Positions 1-11,510 of a stretch of DNA of 64,000 nt are shown here, piece by piece. The DNA comes from Iris pallida (lineage: Eukaryota > Streptophyta > Magnoliopsida > Asparagales > Iridaceae), in NCBI GenBank assembly GCA_029216955.1, contig JANAVB010004156.1, positions 1-64,000 of the forward strand, read 5' to 3'. Within the stretch, counting starts at the first letter, position 1; each line of letters starts with the position of its first letter. The position numbers were made by a program, and so were the translations under genes. The notes beneath the pieces were generated by a model. The model saw only the letters and a program-made list of their open reading frames with translations, made no database searches and was not told where the DNA came from.

Positions 1-75
1 TATTTTATCATGAAATAGAGTGTCCAAGACGGAGAAGAGCAGGTTCCGAGAAGACAAGACTCAGACCATCAAACC

Positions 76-3000
76 TTGCCTATAATTCCTGCAGATTTAA
101 TTCAAGAATTAATGGCCTCGCAGAAGTCTCGAGACCAATATCTGTCTACAAAGAACCGGAGATATCCCTGCGGGACTGAAACTTTGAGCTACCTGAGACA
201 TGGTAGTCAGAAACTATCAAAGAAGGCCTTGCTGGCAGGCTTCTTATCCTGTGGCTACGAAGGTGGGTCGTGCCAGGGATCGGTACGGACAGAATTCATC
301 GAACCGTACTGTGGTCGGCGGTACGTTTGGTTTTCAAACACAGAATAACCTGCTGTCGGCGATGGTATGCCAATAAACGCAGGTCTACGGACTTTCGTGA
401 AGAGCTGATTATAATGTTGCTCCTCATCGAGATAATTTTCCAAGGGTGGAGTTGCCCTACACCTATTTGATGGGCTGGTTGCTACATCACAATTGTAATT
501 TGCTGCCACCGGGCCCTGAGGATGAAGCGAGGATTTTTCTCCAAAAATTTAGCAAATCCACATGGAGAGTTACAACGGTGGCAGACACCCGAGCAGCATT
601 GAATTATTCTCACGGGTGGAATTTCTTTTGCACAAGGCCACCAGTTCGGCCGACTGCCTTGGTGCACAATTTGAAGACAGGGTAGAAAGAACAGCTTCAT
701 TACCAAGACCTGTCTTCAGATGGCTAGTGTACATTAGACCCTCGCATCTAATGTATAGAAGTGAAGATAATTGTGCCTTCGAACCATACTTACCCAGTAG
801 GTTCGCTCGCCAATTTGGGTATGACCAACTCCATGTTGGTAACCCCTCTACCAGTTTCGTCACCATGGGAAACTGCTTGACGGTGCTCGAGCATGGCGGT
901 ATTTCAGCACTGGCTGTACTGGTGCCAGATTCAAGATATCTACAGCCACCAGTACAACTCAGTTACGTATCCTTCATTCATATGCTCGTTTCTATACATC
1001 TATTCGCTCTTTTGAAGACGGCTACAGCATGCCAGGAAGTCTTCGATGGGCCCAGGAGGGAAATGTTGAAGAACCCATCCGAATAACTCCTGACGTGCCT
1101 GATAATGTTACTGCTATAGATGATTTTCTGGAAGTAATCCCCAGAGGAGCTGGGGAGATAGCAGCGGGTCCAATAATTATTGGAAAAACCCGAAAAAGGA
1201 AGCAAAGCGCGTTACCACTCTTCCGGTGAAGTCTCCGGAGAAGAAGAAGAAGTCTACCACTAAAGGGCCTTCCAAGCCAAGAGCCCTCACTCCAGAAGAT
1301 GATGCCTTGGTTGAAGAGGATCATCTTGTTGGTTCTTCTTCAGTCCATCCAGGAGAAGGATCTTCGGCCCCTCCACCAGTAGTAGCACCAAAAGCTGTAA
1401 CACTTTTGTCTCCTGGACGCCTTAGCTCCACGCTTCATTTATCTTTGCCAACCAAGGCACAAGCTACAGGGGATGCTACTGCTGTATCCACTGCTGATCG
1501 AGACCGTATTCCATCAGATGAGCCGGCTCTCGACTTCGATGATGATGACTGGGATGGCGATTATGATTCATATCTTGAACAAAACGCACATATTCCAGGT
1601 ATTATACAAAACTATACGGAATTATGTATCATGATTTTGTATATTAACTTATTTTGTTCATTTTGTAGATATCATCATTGCACCAAAGCCTGTGGCTCCT
1701 CCTCCTCAAGAAGAAGATATCTATGAAGAAAATAAGGAATCTAAGGATGAAACTTCTTCTTCAGAAGAAGAAGACGCTGATGAGGAGGGAGTTCAACAAC
1801 CCGAAATGGAGCCTCAAGAAGAATATCCTCCATCATTAGAGGTACAACAAGCACAACCTGAAATGTCCTCTCCTGCTGAAGACCAGCACAAAGAAGAGAC
1901 TACAATAGACCTCACTGTAGGTGATGATGGAGCTGCTGGAGGAGAACCAGATTTGAATAAAGAATCAGCTGTAGAAAATTTCACTACAACTGAAGCAATG
2001 GAAAAATGAGCGAGCAAACAATTGAAGAAGATGCTGAAAGCATACTTGAGTCACCACTGAATCTGGAGAAGTTATAATACATCTTCTACTGTTGCTACTG
2101 ATTCAGTACCATTTTCGATGAGCCAATGCCAGAACCTGAACCAGCTCCCGCAATTGTCACCACATCTACCAATTACCGCCACCAGAACTCAGAAACGGCT
2201 GGAGTAACAAATATTGAAGACATTGCTCCTGAAGCTCTTGGGAACCAATTAGCTATGACAGCAGTAACAACAACAACTCCATCTCAGCCTATTGTTACAC
2301 CAATGGTATCTGTTGGTGTTAGAGATAAATCCCTGAAGCTCCTAGGGATCAATTGGCTATGACAGTATAACAACAATGACTTCATCTCATCCTACTATCG
2401 CACCAACAACATCTGCTCCCGGTCTCCAAAAAAGAGATATTAGATATTGCTGCCACACCAAGCTCCAGCATAGAAATGAATCTTCTAGTTGAGATTCATA
2501 CTGAAACCTTTTACAAGACTCTGGCAACCCTAATAAAAATGGTCCTGAATAAGGGCCTCAGTTATGAGATTTTGAAGGCGACAATGGCTCTGACCATCAA
2601 GAACGTTGCTATGTTCAATGATACTGAGAGAGCTGCAGCATTGGAGAAAATTGTGGAGGACCTTGAACAGCCGATCAGAGAATATCTCCAGCTGTCAAGT
2701 GAGACTGTTGAAAGTCTCATCCAGGAAGAATATGACGCCTTAACGCTGATTATCTTGCTCGGGAGACCACATATAATGAAGCTCTTCATGAACATAGTCT
2801 GAAGGTTGCCAAAGAGAAAGCTTTTTTGGCTGGAATAAAGCCCGCACTGCATGGTCACAGAGTAGCTTATGATGCTTTGAACATAGATATTCAGAATAAA
2901 AATGATAAAATTCGTGAAGTCGAGGCTGAGTTAGCTCGCTTGAAGGATGAAGGGAAAAGATGATCGACGTTCGAAATCTGTACCTCACTCAGAGCTCCAT

Positions 3001-3208
3001 TTTAGAAAAACAAGCCTTCGGGACTGAATCAACTATTAGAACCCTTGATGAAGCCAAGGATAATCTGATAATCAGCTTCGCTGGACTTTCTCGTATTTGT
3101 ACTCCTGAAGCTCGACGTGCTGAAGCTACTAAGAAAGTTATGAGTTCTCGTGACAAGCGATTAGAATAACTACAAAAGTTGCTTCAAGATATTTCTGCTC
3201 CACCTTAA
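76..3208 (+). pseudogene. Antisense accessory gene of element A: plant-mobile-domain (PMD)-type protein, broken
   Basis: The gene lies opposite to the gag-pol strand of A, where Tat elements are known to carry extra antisense ORFs. The clearest part is 562-1086, which contains the block EPYLPSRFARQFGYDQLHVG typical of PMD (aminotransferase-like plant mobile domain) proteins. Part of the N-terminal half is in another frame at 446-685. After a frameshift near 1086 come a basic stretch (KRKR and KKKK around 1190-1260), an acidic Glu/Ser-rich stretch (1500-2000) and a helical, probably coiled-coil tail (2476-3208). One GT-AG intron (1599-1668) is visible. The stop at 3167-3169 looks like CAA changed to TAA, because the frame stays open to TAA at 3206-3208. 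The 5' end may lie outside the window. PMD is recognised with fair confidence. A role in silencing or anti-silencing would be conjecture. Confidence 0.65.
1599..1668 (+). other. Spliceosomal intron in the antisense PMD gene of A
   Basis: A 70-base segment starts GT (after CCAG at 1595-1598) and ends TTTTGTAG. It is much more AT-rich than its flanks. Removing it takes the frame that is open from 1226 into the frame that is open from 1669 to 2009, leaving one codon split after its first base (phase 1). Both flanks then encode the same acidic, Pro/Glu-rich style of protein. This is read directly from the sequence; actual splicing is inferred. Confidence 0.7.
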
Positions 3209-3229
3209 AAGAGCTCCTTGTCATCTTTT

Positions 3230-3870
3230 ATCTTATCCATTTTTGTAATGTTTTCACAAGAAATGAATGAAGAATTTATTGATCCTATCATTTATTTGGA
3301 ATTTAAATGATAGGTATGAGATAGAAAATACTTATCAGAGGTTATATGAATATGACAAGTCTTTTGAACTCAATGATTTATATTTATTCAGAGGTAATAT
3401 GGACATGATAGATAATGAAATCTTATTTTCTATTTTAGAGTATACAATACTATCAGAGGTAATATGGACATGACAACATGTAAGAACTCAAAGAAAGTAG
3501 ATTAATATCTATGCAGAGGTCAAATGGACATGATAGATAAAAAAGCATAGATTTAACATTTATCTAGAGGTCTTGAGAACATGATAAATAATAAATATAA
3601 CTTTTTTAATCAACTGGTAAGATAGAAGATTAAAATTTCTCTCTAAGGAGACAAGTAATCAGCTTAACCAAACCTTGGTAGCTGGGAAAATAAGAAGATA
3701 GATGTCATAAGAGTATACATCAATATCAATAAATGAACCGACATATCTTTCGGAAAAGAAAAAGGTTAATTCAATTCCATAATTAAATGGATGAATCTGA
3801 TGTAATGAACGGACAAGCCTTCTCGGGAATAAAAAGTTATTTTCAATTTCAAAGACCGGTTCATTAATAG
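3230..3870 (+). repeat. Spacer with five periodic CAGAGG-NN-ATATGGACATGA repeats
   Basis: This spacer lies between the antisense PMD gene and the gamma promoter of A. Units beginning CAGAGG or TAGAGG start at 3336, 3389, 3454, 3514 and 3565, i.e. every 51-65 bases. Most continue into ATGGACATGATAGATAA. The same units occur inverted at 29378-29584 in element B, in the same position relative to gamma. No ORF of note is present. The segment may be the 3' end of the upstream antisense transcript, the 5' control region of gamma, or both. Confidence 0.6.
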
Positions 3871-3878
3871 GCCTCTCC

Positions 3879-3887
3879 TATAAATAG
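3879..3887 (+). promoter_or_regulatory. TATA box of antisense gene gamma, element A
   Basis: TATAAATAG lies 50 bases upstream of the position homologous to the gamma start codon. The same box stands at the same distance upstream of gamma in B (29087-29096) and C (38857-38866). Confidence 0.65.
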
Positions 3888-3936
3888 ATAGAACTCTTTG
3901 TAACATTTCATTCTTATTTCCACTCCTCTATCGAAA

Positions 3937-4023
3937 ATATCTTCCAAGGATATGCAGCAAAAGAATGAAGTCTCCAGAAAAGTTGAGAACATCATCGAGA
4001 CACGCCCTACTGAGTCAATTGTG
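3937..4023 (+). pseudogene. Antisense gene gamma of element A, truncated by deletion
   Basis: The codons from 3937 match the first ~29 codons of gamma in B (29041 downwards), including the shared peptide QQ-x-NEV and the following PTES/PAEP stretch. The start codon has become ATA (3937-3939); an in-frame ATG follows at 3952. At 4023/4024 the match to gamma stops and a match to pol (peptide NDPW, opposite strand) begins. This marks the right breakpoint of the internal deletion. No function is expected from this remnant. Confidence 0.7.
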
Positions 4024-6445
4024 TTAGACCCAAGGATCATTATCAAATGGCTCAGATTTACCATCAGTTTGAACCATATCAACTGAGCATATTTGTCTAG
4101 ATTCATCATAATATTCTCCTCTAACATATGAGAGGTGAGATATATCAGATTCGATGAATTAGATTTCATCTGAATCTGACGATTGTGAAGAACTAGAAGA
4201 GAATTCTTCATGTATATCGTCATTAAATATGTAGGACGGATCATATCCCAACCCATGACAAGTCTTCTGGTAAAACGGATCACCACATAATAGTATTCGT
4301 CTACCCTTGCCTTGATTGAGACCTTGCTTAGTCTTCAAATCATATCCCATGTTCTGGATAATCTTGATAGATTGTTGACTATATTTGTCAATTCGGATTC
4401 TTCTTTTATCTTTATCTTTCAGATCATCTGTCTGAGCAACAGGAATATTTCTGGCCAGGCCAAACACAATTTGGCGCTTGTTCTTCTTATCAAACGGAAC
4501 CACGAAATAAGATTCTTCATGGCGTCTATAAGTTACACAAGCTTGCGATGGAGCAACTACAAGAAGAAGATAGGGAGAAGATGTTAAGAACTTTTGAGCA
4601 TAAGGTCCAACATCACCTGAAGAGGAAAGGAATTTTCCTTATAGTTAATGTATAAAGTTTCTTCTGGTTCTATGTCGTCTTTATATTGATGACTTTGATT
4701 ATCAGAAGATAAAGTCATTCTTTCAATAAACTTGACAGCCATATACTCGAAAGAAAATCTTCATTGATATCAAAAAGTACAGAATGATCAATATTTACAT
4801 CATTTACAATTTGACTGCTACGCTTCGAATTAATCACTAGTGGACTATTATCCATCTTCTGCGTAGATTTTCCAAGATTGACAATCAATGGTGTTCTGGA
4901 TCATTCGTACAAGAAGTACGCCCTTTGACCTTAATCATAAAAGGTTGAACTTAGCTTTTAGCAGGAATATTTACTGATTCCTCAAATGAAGCTTGAGTTT
5001 TTCCTTTAACCTTGATCATCAGAGGTTGATCATTAACAGATTGGGGCTGAATTCGACCTTTGACCTTGATTTTCAAAGGTTGCTCTTCTGAAGGATCTTC
5101 ATTAATAGACTGATCTTCAGCAGATGATTGATCTTCCGCTATATCTGATATCTCTTTCACATGCTCTTGTTTGTAAAGCCTTGAATCAGAAAAATAGGCT
5201 TCGAGACCCCTGAAAGGATTGATATCAGCAAACTCAGTCTTTATAATTCCTTAGGAATCCACATACTTGAAGCATTGGTGGAGAGTTGAAGGCACGATGT
5301 TATGCTCATGTAACCACGGTCTTCCAAGAAGGATATTGTAGGATACGTCTGAGTTGATAACATAGAAGGTTACCATAGATCTGAGATCATCAATCTGAAT
5401 CTTCAGACAAATTTTCCCCAGTGGTTTACTCTTGCCAGAGTTAAACCCACTATTGTAGTACTAGTGTAAGTCAAATCACTAGTAGGAATCCTCAGAGGTC
5501 TTAGCATACTCTGAAGAATTATGCTAATTGAAGACCCAGGAACAATGTAAATCCTGTCAATTTCAGTGGATTCGATATATCCAGTGTAGCACAGAGGCCT
5601 ATCATGCTTGTTATGCTTCAACAGCATATCTTCTTGTGTAAAGGTGATGTTGGAAATTGCTTCCATCACACTATGACATTGTAGACATGATATAGGTGTA
5701 TTATCAGGACTCTTGAGTTGAGCCAAGCATGAATCTGCTTGAAGTAGAGCTTCACTCAAAGTCTTCCTACTTTCTTTAGAAAGACGAAGCAGCTCAAATA
5801 TAGATAGTCTAGCTGGAGTATTGGCTATGAGCTAGAATATCAAATTTGTAGGGTTTTATCACCACCCCCTGACTGGAAGTAGACTTCAAGGGGACGTCAA
5901 AATGTACCGTCTTTTGTTTTCTCTTTTCAACCACAGCAGGAGCAAGAGACGGTTGAGTTGATGGTGTTTCAACATCCTCTGTTTATTTGGAGGATCCGTC
6001 ATAATTTTTGTGGTACTCTTTTTCAGATCTTGTACCAGCAAAGGTTTCCTCTTCAGACTCAGAAGAAGGAAGTACCATATTGCAGGATTTAGTCTTCCTT
6101 CCTTTAGCCTTCTTCTTAGGAGATTTGTTAGGAGGAATCTCAGAACCCAATCCAACAGTGGATTTTTGACTTTGAATTTGTAAAGGAAGTCGTATTCCTT
6201 TATCATAATTCAAACTTCTGCCTTTTGAAAATCATAACCCATCTTCTTCATGAGAAGGATAGATTGCTGACTGTACAGTGAGTGGGCAGTAGAGTCTTAA
6301 CAAGTGGTTCAACAGAGGAAGAAGGAGAGATCTCTGTAACTACAGGAGAATGAGGAATAGACGTCTCTGTTGCTACGGGAGGAGAAGGATTCGGGATACG
6401 AGGAAAGATCCCTGTAGGAACTTTTTCATAAGCAGCAAAGACTTG
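4024..6445 (-). pseudogene. Remnant pol of element A: G-patch, protease, G-patch; RT to integrase deleted
   Basis: Read from 6445 downwards: a first G-patch-like block (about 6260-6080, core MGYDFQKAE and later GLGSE), a Lys-rich linker, a retroviral-type aspartic protease (5759-5403) and a Glu/Lys/Pro-rich spacer with a repeated IKVKG peptide (5160-4930). A second, better G-patch block follows (4503-4170; NMGYDLKTKQGLNQGKG, then HGLGYDP). In the protease the catalytic Asp of the D-S/P-G-S motif is replaced (the text reads VPGSS), so it is probably dead. The reading stops at the NDPW peptide, which in B lies shortly before the RT. Numerous stops and frameshifts are present. G-patch modules bind RNA or DEAH helicases in other proteins; their role here is unknown. 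Confidence 0.7.
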
Positions 6446-9400
6446 TTATGCCCGGTATAAAAGAACACTATTCATGGCTAGCCACTGCTGATGAGTAAGC
6501 TTGAGCTTGGTAAGAGGAGCTAGACTTGGAGGACATATATTCAGTCCTCTCAGTCTATCTTCTAAAGGAAGGCCATCCCATAGATGATTCGAATCGTCAG
6601 GATCTGGAATAACATGAGAAATCATGTTACAGGTTTTGACTTTTTTACCTGTCTTGGATTTTGAAGTTTTACCTTCATTTTCCAATTCAGGTATTAGGTC
6701 AGGATGTACCCACATAATTTTACCATTTTTTAAGGTGAGGGGCAACAATCCTTCATTTTCCTCTCTAGCAGGCGGGATTTTCACAATCTTCATCGTCGCC
6801 TTCGGGATTGGGATAATTCCATCTGGAACTTGTTGTGGAGGAAAATCCTCGAATTGAAGAGAAACCATATTGGTTGTAACCGTATGGTCATCATTGGTTA
6901 AAGCGATAGCACTGCAATTTATCAGCTCTTGGATTTTCTTTTTCAAGACATAGCAAGCACTGGTAGGATGATTAATGTATCTATGATAGATACAATATTT
7001 GGGATTGTCAGTCAGATTCACCTCATTAGGCCTCCTTGGCTCCGGAATCTGGAGTTTGCCACTCTTCACCAGACATTGGAATATCCCCAGGATATCACTT
7101 TCGTCAAAAGAGTATTCTTCTTTTGGCCTGGAAGACTCCTGATTATTCAGCGTTGTTTTGTTCTTGGAAAGATTGACCATAAGAGTGTCTTTTCCTTTCA
7201 CATTACGATTGCCAAAATTATTACCAGGATTACTTTTCTTTCCTTTATCTTCTGAGGCGAAGATCATCCCATGTTCACGAGCCAACATATCATTGGTCTC
7301 GGCAGAAACTGCTGCTATGATAAACGAATCCCAATCTGTGAATTAGGAATCCGTGAAGACAGCAATAGATGGTCGCAGATTCATCTTACATGTATCAATC
7401 AGCGCTGAATCTGGCATACCAGGGGGCATCTTTAGAGTCGCCTGCCGGAAACGTTCAATGAACGTCCGAGTATTTTCTTTCTCCTTTTGCTTGATTTATT
7501 AAGGAGGACATGTTCATGTCTATACCTCCTTCATAGAAGCGGGAGAGAAATATTGCCTTAAATTCGTCAAAAGACGAAATGCAATTATCGGGTAAACTAC
7601 GATACCAGTCATAAGCTGAACCCGATAAACATCCAATGAACACTCGAGTGAGAAGAGCATCATTTTTCTGCAGATGTACAGTCATAATATCAAAATAATT
7701 AATATATTGACTAGGAGAAGCCTTTCCATCAAACAATACCATTGATTGTGGCTTGAATTTCGGTAGAAAGGGTACATCATTCCAATGGGGAGGATAAGGT
7801 TGCTTAATCTCTAACCTCTGGAGCTGATCCTTGTGCTTCAAAACTTCAAACTGTGCTTTGAGCTCACGCACTGCTTGAATGGCTTCACTAGTTTGCGAAA
7901 GCACATTTGATTGAATGGTTGTTGGATGTACCGTAATCTCCACCGGAGATGGTACATCTTCTGGAATAATGGGATCTGGAGATGTAGAATTTTGATTAAC
8001 AGCAGGCTCTTGAATATTCAAGGGTATATCAGCCCCTTGACTATCTTGAGTTTGTGCTGCTACTGGTACCGGTGTTATTACTGTCGGCTGAGCAGTTTGC
8101 TGATTCAATATTATCTGATGCATGCTTTGCACCATGTTAAACATGTCTTTCAGTGATTGCTCAACGGCAGTGAGACGTTGTTCTGTATTAGCAGATGATG
8201 TCTCTGGTTCATCTCCAATAGCGTAGGATTCAACCTCTCTTGAAGATATAGAAGGATTAATATAGAAGTATGAATCGACACTATCAGTTTCGGACTCAAA
8301 GGATTGAGTACCCCCAGCTTCTGAATCAGAAGTCTGTAATTGTCTTTGTCTTCTTGATCGAGTATTCTGATATACTCCTTCAAAGGAATCAAGAAGTCTG
8401 TTGAACTGTTGTTGACCTGGAGTTTGGGACGTATTTTGTCTCGGACGTGGTCCTCTGTTAGTATGAGATTCCATGTTGACTAACACATATGACGGCTCAT
8501 GTTCTTGGTCATCAGGTTGTTGTTGAGGCACATTAAAACTTAACCGATCAAAAATTGACCGTTTGGAAGCCGAACAACAACATTTGATCACAATCTGGTG
8601 ACACTCACAATGATAATTTTCTTGGGGGAGTATCACGAGATATTGTCTATTTTTACGCTTTTCTATTAGCAATTCACGTAAATCAGAAGGAGTAGAGGGA
8701 GTAGTCTTCTTTATTACATTTGGGGTAGAAAAACGTTTAGTCCCTTGTGTATAAAGAAGATTACTGGCTGCATTCGTAGAACCAAACTGTACATTTCTAC
8801 GCGTTTGGAGTTGTGTGCGCAAATCTTGAGATTTTTGAGCACGGAGGACTCCATTTTTATTGCGTGTGATTTGTAGGTTTGGTACTTTGCGTAGAGCAGT
8901 ATGAGAAGGTTGTTGGTGTAGAACTGAAGCTTTACCAACAACATTTTTATGCTGTATGCACTTAGGTACATTCACATTAGATGTAAAATATTGTTGCAAA
9001 TTTTATCTACACTGTCACAGACAGGAAACTTACCTTTACGCGTAGAGCGTAAAAATTGATTATCTACCACGTCACAGACGGGAGATTTTTCTTTACGCGA
9101 AGAGCATAATTTTTGTGTGTCTACCACGTCACAGACGGGAGACTTATTTTTATACTTAGAAGCACAAGCATTAGAGTCTGCCTTATTACAAATGGGAGAC
9201 TCGTTCTTATGCACTGAGCGTAAAATTTGGTTTTTACCCACTGGGCGTAAAATATCATTTTTAAGCACCGGGCGTAAAACTTGGTTCTTACGCAGTGGGC
9301 GTGTAACCTGATTATCTTCACCGTCACAGACGGGAGATAAATTGCCACACTTAGAGTGCAACGCTGAAGTAAGGACTGCCTCGTTACAAACGGGAGCCCC

Positions 9401-9669
9401 TACGACAGGAGTGGTAAGAATTCCCTTGCCATCAGAAGCAACAGAGAGATCAAAAGCTATTTTGGATTTAGGAATCCAAACTTTTCGTGCTTTGCGAGAT
9501 TTTTGAACATTGGAGCAGCGAGAACCACCCCCAATTCGGAGCATCTCTTCGTAAGCATCTGGTCGAAGTGTACAACCAGAGTCTTCTTTGTCGATCCAAT
9601 CGATACATCATTATATTGAGCAATTGCCTCCTCGTCAGATGAGAAGGTCGTCCCCAGCAGAGTCGCCAT
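6446..9669 (-). pseudogene. gag: gag of element A (broken)
   Basis: The start ATG (9669-9667) overlaps the primer-binding site and opens MATLLG, as in element C. The head (9300-9000) is a tandem protein repeat built of SPVCD and LRS-x-RK units, whose DNA carries six exact TTTACGC/GCGTAAA words. A conserved Cys/His block with CCC and FDRL follows (about 8610-8530), then a Gln/Thr-rich linker and predicted coiled coil (8200-8080). The retrotransposon gag core is at 7790-7450 (YDWYRSLPDN). A C-x2-H-x4-H-x4-C knuckle lies near 6990-6940. Frameshifts occur near 9565, 8980 and 7470. The terminal TAA (6446-6448) looks like CAA changed to TAA next to a second CAA, so gag and pol were probably one ORF in the ancestor. 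Confidence 0.85.
9651..9668 (-). other. Primer-binding site of element A
   Basis: TGGCGACTCTGCTGGGGA lies four bases inside the LTR end. The same sequence stands at this position in B and nearly so in C. It is the form I know from Tat/Ogre-type plant elements, primed by a host tRNA. I am not certain which tRNA. Confidence 0.8.
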
Positions 9670-9672
9670 TTT

Positions 9673-10770
9673 TGTTTCACTTAACAAAATGCCTAGAAAT
9701 TTGGCTTTTGAAAAAAAACGAGAAAAAGTACAAGAAGTACAAATTTGATTCTGGAAAGTATTGCTATGAAAATTTGATCTGTAAATGATCACTTTGTTCC
9801 TTGGACCATGCGATGATGATGATGAAGATCACTGCTAGAAGATGAACAGCCGGAAGAACTAAGTCACCAGAAAGGTATCGACGTACTTGTGCACTGATTG
9901 GCGAGGCCGAATGCTTTCCTGCTTTGCTTCACTCTGTTCTGAAAGAAAGGTTGAAAAAGAATGCTCTGGAGAATCAAAATCTCCGAGTTCTAATCTCTCT
10001 GTTTTCTCTCCTTCTGTCTCCGTGTCCTTTGATATGAGAAAAATAAGTCTATTTATAGACTTAGCTTCTTGTGTGTAAAAACTCAGCAAAAGTTCCGTCT
10101 TTACGCTAATAACTGCCACCCATGACCGAAGTCATCTTCTGCATACGTTGACACGTGTCCCATCATTTCAGTAAAAATAGGATGCACGTACACACGTTCT
10201 TCGAGATATGTGGCATGAAAGCCATGTAGGCAAACCACGTTCCAAATTGGTGAAGAAGAATAGGGCGTAAAAATAACCCAAATATACTCTGAGCGTAAAG
10301 TAGTGGACTAGGCGTAAAATAGCCCTGACATGGACTTCCCGCGTAAAGTGGTTGTTAAACAACCTTGAGCGTAAAAGTAGCCCAAATAAACTTTATGCAC
10401 ACATTAACTTTTGAGCGTAAAAACTCATATAGTCTCCATGCGTAAAAGAAGCCATACTGTGAGCGTAAAATAGCTCAGTCCACATACTAAACGACAATAT
10501 TGGTCTCTGTGTAAAACAAATCCCTTCGAATTCTGTGATATATGCCGTCATTAAATCTTCATGTCAGACTTTGCATTAAATGCAAATTGTCCAGCGTAAA
10601 GTGGTTAGCCTGTCTTAGGCGTAAAACCATTGGCTAGACCCTGGCATAAAACCATTGGCTTGACCCTGGCGTAAAGCGATTAGCCTGTCTTAGGCGTAAA
10701 ATAGATCATGTTGAGTGGAACGCTTCTATCTCTTTGACTCTTTTTATGAAGCACTTTTTACGCTCCTACA
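9673..10770 (-). repeat. 5' LTR of element A
   Basis: On the minus strand the LTR starts TGTAGGAGCGTAAAAAGTGC at 10770 and ends in CA at 9673 (1098 bp). Both ends match the LTRs of B. It holds 14 exact GCGTAAA/TTTACGC words between 10100 and 10764 and a TATA box near 10054. It is more diverged from the B LTRs than they are from each other. Confidence 0.85.
10050..10058 (-). promoter_or_regulatory. TATA box of the element A LTR
   Basis: On the minus strand TATAAATAG stands in the context AGTC-TATAAATAG-ACT, equivalent to the TATAAAAAG of the B LTR at 20987. It separates the motif-rich U3 from the transcribed part of the LTR. Confidence 0.65.
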
Positions 10771-11284
10771 CCATGCCCCCCTAGTGACCACGACCACGTG
10801 CGCCACCGTGCACCACCGTGACAAGCACCGGAGCGCCGCCAAAGCCGTTGTGGCCGATCGAAAGCAGAGCAATGCCCTGTTTTGTCGACAGCAGGTACCC
10901 TCTATTCCCTATCCTTTTTTGTGATGAATATTCAATCAAATATAGAAGTATCAACTCCTATGTGTAGTCAACCTATACCCCATCTAATCCCAGTAATTAG
11001 ATTAAGGCAAATCCTATTAAAAACTGGTGTAAAATCGACCCAAAGATCGACGAAAAACATGTTTGGGAACAATGCATCAACAGCCCAACCACCCATGTTT
11101 GAGGATCGTGTTTGATCAACCTGTTAATGATTTTTAAATATAATTAAAGACATTCCTAGGCAACATATAGTCTTTAATGCATTTTTTTATAGAAGTCGAT
11201 CTCGACGACTGTAGGTCGAGAAATTGCTCTTCCAATTTTGACAAAAATTATTTTCAAACATTAGAAAAATAGAAAGAAAAAACC

Positions 11285-11510
11285 TCTGATACGACATGCA
11301 TCCCGCCAAACAGGGCGACGTGGTTGTGAACCAAAAGCATCGAAGGGTGTGTATCGACTTCGCGGACGTGTGGGCTTTGACGGAATTCAAATTGGTCGCG
11401 TGTGCGTGACGAATTTGATGCGTATCCGTCGAAATTCACCGTATCGGCCTCTTTGTAAAAAATTTAATTATTTTGTACACGTTTGTCAGCTCAACACGAA
11501 ACTTGCGCCA
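11285..11510 (+). repeat. Dispersed repeat, copy 1 (partner 42927-43150)
   Basis: About 220 bases run parallel to 42927-43150. Shared words include GATACG, GCATCGAA, ACGTGTGGG, TTTGAC, ACGAATTTGA, GCGTATCC and CACCGTATCGG. Neither copy has an ORF that is conserved in both. Confidence 0.6.

Larger units (their letters stand above)
1..10770 (-). mobile_element. Tat-type Ty3/gypsy retrotransposon A, internally deleted, left end outside window
   Basis: Read on the minus strand, the order is 5' LTR (10770 to 9673), primer site (9668), gag (9669 to 6446), a G-patch block, protease, a second G-patch block, then an abrupt jump at about 4023/4024 into the antisense gamma gene. RT, RNase H and integrase are missing. 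The LTR, gag and pol text match element B at 20287-32614, so A and B are one family. The segment 3230-3930 matches the spacer and gamma promoter of B (29040-29580) in inverse orientation, so it belongs to the same element. The 3' LTR must lie left of base 1. Many frameshifts and stops show an old copy. The flank beyond 10770 reads CCATG, but the partner duplication cannot be seen. Confidence 0.85.

Noticed and set aside
3864..4286. 140-codon minus-strand ORF as a separate gene
   Set aside because: It reads through the deletion junction in a frame different from pol and into the antisense gamma promoter, so it is a chance ORF.
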